Origin: Halomonas sp. MCCC 1A13316
GTDB taxonomy: Bacteria > Pseudomonadota > Gammaproteobacteria > Pseudomonadales > Halomonadaceae
Direction: 5' to 3'
NCBI RefSeq assembly: GCF_014931605.1
Contig: NZ_CP053382.1
Coordinates: 3,286,001-3,350,000, forward strand
Length of the DNA: 64,000 bases
In this document: in pieces, positions 58,760-64,000 of the stretch
Position numbering within the stretch: the first letter of the stretch is position 1
Layout of the letters: each line of letters starts with the position of its first letter
Notes under the pieces: model-generated
The model's database searches: none
Told to the model about the DNA's origin: nothing
Seen by the model: the letters and a program-made list of their open reading frames with translations, nothing else
Made by a program: the position numbers and the translations under genes

Positions 58760-61642
58760 ATGCTCACGCTTCGCCCCGAGGACATCCGCCTCGACTGCCA
58801 GGCAGCCGACTGGCGCGCCGCACTGGAGCAGGCCGCCGAGTCGCTGCAGCAGGCGGGGCTGACTGCCCCCGCCTACCGTGAAGGCCTGTTTCAGCGCGAG
58901 ACCCAGTCCTCCACCTATCTCGGCAATGCCATCGCCATTCCCCACGGCACGCCCGAGAGTCGCGAGCATGTTCACACCACGGGCGTGCGCGTGCTGCAGT
59001 TTCCGACCGGTGTCGAATGGCACGACGGCCAGCGTGTCCACGTGCTGGTGAGCATCGCTGCCCAGAGTGATGAGCATCTCGACATCTTGCGCCAGCTCAC
59101 CCACGTGCTCGATGACGACAGCGTCGGCCAGCGCCTGGCCGAGGCCCGCTCGGCCACCGAGGTGGCCGCTCTGCTATCCAAAGCGGTAGTGGAGGCACGC
59201 CTGGACGCCGAGACCCTGTGCCTCGGCTTTCCCGCTCGCGACGCTCGCGAGCTGGCCCTGGCCGGTGCCGCCCGGCTGCGTCAGCTCGGCTGTGTCGGCA
59301 ACGGCTTCGTCGCCGCGGTGGCCGAGCGCGAGCCGACCCGGCTCGGCCAAGGGCTATGGCTGGCTACGAGTGGGCAGGGTGTGGAAGTCCCGGCGCTGGC
59401 TCTGGCCACTCCCGAAGCGAAGCTTGTGAGCGGTGGCGAAACGGTGAAAGGCGTCTTCTGCCTGGCCGCCAAAGGCGATGCCCACCGCGGCCTGCTGGAG
59501 CGGATCCTGGCCCTGCTCGACAGCGGCGCCGCCGCCGAGCTGTCCAGCGCCGACGCCGCCACCGTACTGGCGCGATTGGCCGGTGAGTCGGCCACTGCCC
59601 ACACTCGGCTCGCCCGCGTTCTCAATGCCCACGGCCTGCATGCCCGCCCGGCCAAGCAACTGGTACAGATGGCCCGTCAACAGGGTATCCCCATACATGT
59701 ACGCCTGGCCGAAGGCGGCGGTGCCGCGGTACCGACCACCAGCCTGACCAAGGTGATCAATCTCGGCGCCCGACGCGGCCAGCAGTTGGCCTTCTCCGCC
59801 GAGGGCGAGCACGCCGCCGAGGCGCTCGACGCCGTGTGCCGAGCCGTGGCCGATGGTCTCGGCGAACAGGTCATGCCCTTCGACGAGAGCCGCGAGCGCA
59901 TCACGCCGCAGGCCGACGCCGCGCCCGCCGAGCCACTGCCCGTCGATACGCCGCATCCTGGTGTGGCTGCCTCGCCGGGGCTCGCCATTGCGCCGGTCTT
60001 CGTATTGCAGACGCCACGCTTCGACTATCCCCAACGCGCCGCCGACCCGGCAGAGCAGCAGCGCCGGCTGCAGAGCGCCATCGTCGAGGGTGTGGCCCAG
60101 CTCGAGGCGCTCGAGCGCGAAGCCCGCGGCGGCGAGGTGGCACAGATTCTCTCCATGCACGAGGAGATGCTGCAAGATCCCGAGCTGTTCGAGGCGGCCC
60201 TTGAAGGCATCCATGATGGGCGCTCTGCCGAAGCCGCCTGGTGGGAGGCCATCGAGACCGCCGCCCACGCCCAGGAGATGCTCGCCGACCGCCTGCTTGC
60301 CGAGCGCGCCGCCGACCTGCGCGACGTCGGCCGCCGCGTGCTCGGGATCCTGTGCCACGTGAGCCTGCCGGAACCGCCGGAAACGCCCTACATCCTGGTG
60401 ACCGACGATATCGGCCCTTCCGACGTGGCACGGCTCGATACGCGCCGGGTACGCGGACTGCTCACCGCCCGCGGCGGCGCCACCGCACACAGTGCGATAC
60501 TGGCCCGGGCGCTGGGCATTCCCGCCGTGGTGGGGGCCGGCGAACGGGTGCTGACCCTGGCGGACGGCAGCGAGCTGATCCTCGACGGCGAGCGCGGCCG
60601 CGTGACCCCGGCGCCTTCCACAGAGCGTCGCGCCGCCGCCGAGCAGCGCCTGGTCGAGCGTCAGCAGCGCGAGGCCGAAGCCTGGGAGACACGCTTCGAG
60701 GAGGCACGCTGTCGCGATGGCCATCGCGTCGAGGTGGCCGCCAACCTGGGCAACACGACGCACGCGGCCGACGCCGTGGAGCGCGGTGCCGAGGCCGTCG
60801 GCCTGCTGCGCACCGAATTCCTGTTCATGGCCCATGCCCAGGAACCGGACCTCGACACCCAGATCGGCGAGTATCGCGAGGCGCTCGACGCCCTGAAAGG
60901 ACGCCCGCTGGTCGCCCGCACTCTCGACGTGGGCGGCGACAAGCCACTGCCCTACTGGCCGGTACCCAAGGAGGACAACCCCTTCCTCGGTCTGCGCGGC
61001 ATCCGCTTGACGCTGACCCGCCCCGAAGTGCTCGAGACCCAGCTGCGCGCACTGCTGATGGCCGCCGCCCCCGACGCCGAGGGAACGTCAAGGCCGCTGC
61101 GCATCATGCTGCCGATGGTCAAGGACGTGGGCGAGTTCCGTGCCGCTCGCGCCATCTTCGACCGCTTGCTCGACGAGATCCCCGCGGCCGAGCGTGCCAC
61201 GGACGTGCAGCTCGGCGTGATGATCGAGGTACCTTCGGCGGCGCTGCTGGCACCGACGCTGGCCGCCGAGGGCGACTTCTTCTCGGTGGGCACCAACGAC
61301 CTGACCCAGTACACGCTGGCCATCGATCGCGACCACCCCGTGCTTTCGGCCCACGCCGACGGCCTGCACCCGGCGGTGCTGCGCCTGATCGAGATGACCG
61401 TGGCGGCAGCCCACGCCCACGGCAAGTGGGTCGGGGTTTGCGGTGAACTCGCCAGCGATGCCCTGGCCGTGCCGGTGCTGGTCGGCCTCGGCGTCGACGA
61501 GCTCTCGGTCAGCGCGCGACAGGTACCGCTGGTCAAGGCCAGGTTGCGCGAGTTCGACCTGAACGAAGCCCGCGCCCAAGCCGAGCTGGCGCTGGGCCAG
61601 GCCACCAGCGAGTCGGTTCGCGACGCCCTGGAGGCACGCTGA
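58760..61642 (+). CDS. fruB: Fructose PTS multiphosphoryl protein (EIIA-HPr-EI)
   Basis: A 960-residue cytoplasmic fusion that takes phosphate from PEP to the fructose permease. EIIA domain (1-145) with active His62 in IPHGT; a linker (about 150-280); HPr domain (about 285-370) with His294 in GLHARPA; EI (about 398-945) with active His577 in GGATAHS and the PEP-binding NDLTQYTLAIDRDHP and CGELASD. Length equals that of the Pseudomonas FruB type. ATG overlaps: its stop overlaps fruK's ATG. FruR sites lie upstream. Confidence 0.96.
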   Translation: MLTLRPEDIRLDCQAADWRAALEQAAESLQQAGLTAPAYREGLFQRETQSSTYLGNAIAIPHGTPESREHVHTTGVRVLQFPTGVEWHDGQRVHVLVSIAAQSDEHLDILRQLTHVLDDDSVGQRLAEARSATEVAALLSKAVVEARLDAETLCLGFPARDARELALAGAARLRQLGCVGNGFVAAVAEREPTRLGQGLWLATSGQGVEVPALALATPEAKLVSGGETVKGVFCLAAKGDAHRGLLERILALLDSGAAAELSSADAATVLARLAGESATAHTRLARVLNAHGLHARPAKQLVQMARQQGIPIHVRLAEGGGAAVPTTSLTKVINLGARRGQQLAFSAEGEHAAEALDAVCRAVADGLGEQVMPFDESRERITPQADAAPAEPLPVDTPHPGVAASPGLAIAPVFVLQTPRFDYPQRAADPAEQQRRLQSAIVEGVAQLEALEREARGGEVAQILSMHEEMLQDPELFEAALEGIHDGRSAEAAWWEAIETAAHAQEMLADRLLAERAADLRDVGRRVLGILCHVSLPEPPETPYILVTDDIGPSDVARLDTRRVRGLLTARGGATAHSAILARALGIPAVVGAGERVLTLADGSELILDGERGRVTPAPSTERRAAAEQRLVERQQREAEAWETRFEEARCRDGHRVEVAANLGNTTHAADAVERGAEAVGLLRTEFLFMAHAQEPDLDTQIGEYREALDALKGRPLVARTLDVGGDKPLPYWPVPKEDNPFLGLRGIRLTLTRPEVLETQLRALLMAAAPDAEGTSRPLRIMLPMVKDVGEFRAARAIFDRLLDEIPAAERATDVQLGVMIEVPSAALLAPTLAAEGDFFSVGTNDLTQYTLAIDRDHPVLSAHADGLHPAVLRLIEMTVAAAHAHGKWVGVCGELASDALAVPVLVGLGVDELSVSARQVPLVKARLREFDLNEARAQAELALGQATSESVRDALEAR

Positions 61643-62616
61643 TGGCCCGCGTACTGACCCTCACGCTCAACCCGGCGCTGGATCTTTCCGTGGGCCTGGA
61701 GCGGCTGGTGCCGGGCAAGGTCAACCGCACCCGCGAGACCCACCTGACGGCGGCCGGCAAGGGCGTCAACGTCGCCCGTGTACTGGCCGATCTCGGCCAC
61801 GACGTGACGGTGTCGGGCTTTCTCGGCGCCGACAACGACGGTCCTTTCCTGCGCGCCTTCGAGTCAATGAAGGTGGAGGACGCCTTCCTTCGCGTGCCCG
61901 GCGAGACGCGCATCAACGCCAAGCTCGCCGAAGCCGACGGCCGCGTCACCGACATCAACGGCCCCGGCACGGCGATCGACGCCACGGACTGGCAGCGTCT
62001 GCTCGACGGGCTCGATACGCGCATCGGCGACTCCCGGCGCCGTCCCGATGCGGTGGTGATCGCCGGCAGCCTGCCGCCGGGCATAGCGCCGGACAATCTG
62101 GCCGCGCTGACCGCCAGGCTGCGTGACGCCGGATTACCGGTATGGGTCGATACCAGCGGGGAAGCCCTCGCCCTGGCCATCGATGCCCGCCCCACCGCGG
62201 TCAAACCCAACGAGCAGGAGCTCGCCGCCTGGGCCGGCGAAAGCCTCGACACCGGCGAGGCTCGGCTGAAAGCCGCGCTGCGACTCTACGCGGCCGGCAT
62301 AGAGGAGGCCGTGGTCTCCGCCGGCCCCGCCGGCGTGCTGTGGGTCAGCCGCCGCGGCGCCTGGCAGGCCATACCGCCACACCTGGCGGTGGCCAGTACC
62401 GTGGGGGCCGGCGATACCCTGCTCGCCGCCCTGCTGCACGGTGTGCTGTCGGGCCACCCTCCCGAACAGGCACTGCGCCTGGCCACCGCCCTCTCCGCCG
62501 AGTCGGTTCGTCACATGGGCGTGGGCAACGCCCACGCCGACGACTTCCCGCAACTCCAACAACAGACCCGCGTACGTCGCCTCAACGACGTCGACGCCGG
62601 GGGAGCCCTCGCATGA
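61642..62616 (+). CDS. fruK: 1-phosphofructokinase
   Basis: Phosphorylates fructose 1-phosphate, made by the PTS, to fructose 1,6-bisphosphate. A 324-residue PfkB kinase with TLNPALDLSV near the start, AAGKGVNVARVLADLG (about 38), NEQEL and the catalytic GAGDTLLAALLHG (about 255). Start overlaps the fruB stop, and its stop overlaps the fruA start by 4 bp. Confidence 0.96.
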   Translation: MARVLTLTLNPALDLSVGLERLVPGKVNRTRETHLTAAGKGVNVARVLADLGHDVTVSGFLGADNDGPFLRAFESMKVEDAFLRVPGETRINAKLAEADGRVTDINGPGTAIDATDWQRLLDGLDTRIGDSRRRPDAVVIAGSLPPGIAPDNLAALTARLRDAGLPVWVDTSGEALALAIDARPTAVKPNEQELAAWAGESLDTGEARLKAALRLYAAGIEEAVVSAGPAGVLWVSRRGAWQAIPPHLAVASTVGAGDTLLAALLHGVLSGHPPEQALRLATALSAESVRHMGVGNAHADDFPQLQQQTRVRRLNDVDAGGALA

Positions 62617-64000
62617 ACGTCATCATCATCACCGCCTGCCCCAGCGGCATGGCCACCACTTTCCTCGCCGCCCGCCGCCTCGAGCAGGCCGCTCGTCGCC
62701 TTGGCTGGCAGCCCAGCGTCGAGATGCACAGTCAGCTCGAGGCCGCCGAGCCTGTCTCGACCCAGGCCATTGCCGCCGCCGACTTGATCGTGGTCGCCGC
62801 CGAGCAGGTCCCTGCGGCCGAGCGTTTCCGCGGCAAGCGCCTGTTCCAGGCCCCTATCGACGAGGCACTGCCCGACCCAGAGGCCTTTCTCGCTCGTGCC
62901 CAGCAGCAAGCCGGCGAATATACCCCACCCGCCACCAGCGCGGCCCCCACGCCGGAGGCCGGTGGCAACAAGATCGTCGCCGTGACGGCCTGCCCGACCG
63001 GCGTGGCCCACACCTTCATGGCCGCCGAAGCACTGAGCGAGGCGGGAAAATCACTGGGTTATGCGATCCGCGTCGAGACCCAGGGTTCGGTAGGCGCCCA
63101 GGACAAGCTGACCGACGAGGAGATCGCCGCGGCCGACGTGGTGATACTGGCCTGCGACATCGAAGTCGACCCGACCCGCTTCGCCGGCAAGCGGATCTAC
63201 CGCACCTCCAGCGGCAATGCGCTCAAGAAACCGCGCCCCACCATCGAGACGGCGCTGGCCGAGGCCGAGGTGGAAGAGGTCGGTAGCGCTACCGACAAGC
63301 GCGAGGCCGGCAAGAGCCTCAAGGAGAAGGGGGTCTACAAGCACCTGCTCACCGGCGTCTCGTTCATGCTGCCCATGGTGGTGGCCGGGGGCCTGCTGAT
63401 TGCGCTCTCCTTCGTGTTCGGTATCGAGGCCTTCGAACAGGAAGGTACGCTGGCTGCGGCGCTGATGCAGATCGGCGGTGGCACCGCCTTTGCCCTGATG
63501 ATTCCCGTGCTGGCCGGCTACATTGCCTACTCCATCGCCGACCGCCCCGGGATCGCCCCGGGCATGATCGGCGGCATGCTGGCGGCGGAGATCGGCGCCG
63601 GCTTCATCGGTGGCATTCTCGCCGGCTTCCTCGCCGGCTACGTGGCGCTGGCCGTGACCCGGCACGTCAAGTTGCCGAAGAGCGTCGAGTCGCTCAAGCC
63701 GATCCTGATCATCCCGCTGCTCGCAAGCCTGGTCACCGGGCTGACCATGATCTACGTCATCGGCGAGCCGGTGGCGGCCATTCTCGCCGGCCTGACCGAA
63801 TTCCTAGCCGCCATGAGTTCGGCCAATGCCGTGCTGCTCGGTATCCTGCTCGGCGCCATGATGTGCTTCGACCTGGGCGGGCCAGTCAACAAGGCGGCCT
63901 ATACTTTCGGCGTCGGCCTGCTCTCAACCCAGACCTACGCGCCGATGGCGGCGATCATGGCCGCCGGCATGGTGCCGGCCATCGGCATGGGCATCGCCAG
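62613..64000 (+). CDS. fruA: PTS fructose transporter EIIB'BC, 3' end outside window
   Basis: Fructose-specific permease. Of the protein, 462 codons are visible: an EIIB' domain (about 1-100, ITACPSGMATTF), an EIIB domain (about 118-210, VTACPTGVAHTF with phosphorylated Cys at about 122) and the membrane EIIC part from about 245, starting HLLTGVSFMLPMVVAGG. The first Cys (Cys9) lies in a motif that is usually not the phosphorylation site. Starts with an ATG overlapping the fruK stop and runs off the right edge. Confidence 0.96.
   Translation, partial: MNVIIITACPSGMATTFLAARRLEQAARRLGWQPSVEMHSQLEAAEPVSTQAIAAADLIVVAAEQVPAAERFRGKRLFQAPIDEALPDPEAFLARAQQQAGEYTPPATSAAPTPEAGGNKIVAVTACPTGVAHTFMAAEALSEAGKSLGYAIRVETQGSVGAQDKLTDEEIAAADVVILACDIEVDPTRFAGKRIYRTSSGNALKKPRPTIETALAEAEVEEVGSATDKREAGKSLKEKGVYKHLLTGVSFMLPMVVAGGLLIALSFVFGIEAFEQEGTLAAALMQIGGGTAFALMIPVLAGYIAYSIADRPGIAPGMIGGMLAAEIGAGFIGGILAGFLAGYVALAVTRHVKLPKSVESLKPILIIPLLASLVTGLTMIYVIGEPVAAILAGLTEFLAAMSSANAVLLGILLGAMMCFDLGGPVNKAAYTFGVGLLSTQTYAPMAAIMAAGMVPAIGMGIA

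Noticed and set aside
59354..60835. Antisense frame of 493 residues inside fruB
   Set aside because: Same reason: fruB has full, motif-rich coding on the plus strand.

Overview
The window looks like a chromosomal segment of a high-GC gammaproteobacterium, most likely a Halomonas-type member of the Halomonadaceae. The reasons are the order ftsB-ispD-ispF-truD-surE-pcm-DUF368-nlpD-rpoS, a nrdR-ribD-ribBA riboflavin cluster, an Entner-Doudoroff edd-glk operon, and a Pseudomonas-type fructose PTS (FruB as an EIIA-HPr-EI fusion, then FruK and FruA). The organism is inferred from gene content and protein style only. No rRNA, tRNA, CRISPR array, prophage or intact insertion sequence was seen.

Layout. 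1-2941 (minus): nrdR, ribD and the visible part of ribBA. Four 33-bp tandem hairpin repeats sit where ribE is found in related genomes. 3077-15110 is a sulfur and redox district. It holds a PCu(A)C copper chaperone, a membrane TlpA-like thioredoxin, DsbG, an operon of response regulator, histidine kinase, TsdB-like and TsdA-like cytochromes (thiosulfate to tetrathionate), then a persulfide-dioxygenase-like hydrolase, a SulP permease and two YeeE-type sulfur transporters. A second cluster has a periplasmic rhodanese, a DsrE-like protein, a DUF2892 protein and a decayed peroxiredoxin. Two similar 17-bp boxes, one before the two-component genes and one before tlpA, tie the first half into one probable regulon. 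A palindrome over the promoter of the persulfide operon and a perfect FNR/ANR box before the rhodanese suggest separate sulfide and anaerobic control. 15452-16861 is a beta-CASP nuclease.

17440-26493 encodes a type I secretion unit: a 1622-residue acidic repeat protein with five almost identical 525-bp units, a 1-kb upstream region, an HlyD-type adaptor and a PrtD-type ABC exporter. A TolC-family protein lies apart at 41624-43075. 26675-41493 is mostly housekeeping and envelope genes: glyA, a secreted protein of unknown role, a YbbAP-type exporter diverging from a TesA-type esterase, two transporters, a SelW-like protein, a short LOV photoreceptor, a PA3496-like protein, ettA, a DUF1328 peptide, an LpxL-type acyltransferase and alr. 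41624-50421 holds tolC, rpoS and the conserved cell division, isoprenoid and stress operon.

50480-64000 holds a COG3146 acyltransferase and a sugar-catabolism block. The plus-strand operon edd-glk-mutarotase-aldo/keto reductase-fructokinase faces a LacI-type FruR/Cra regulator. FruR diverges from fruBKA, and fruA runs off the right edge. Palindromes before edd and two Cra-like sites before fruB fit sugar-phosphate control.
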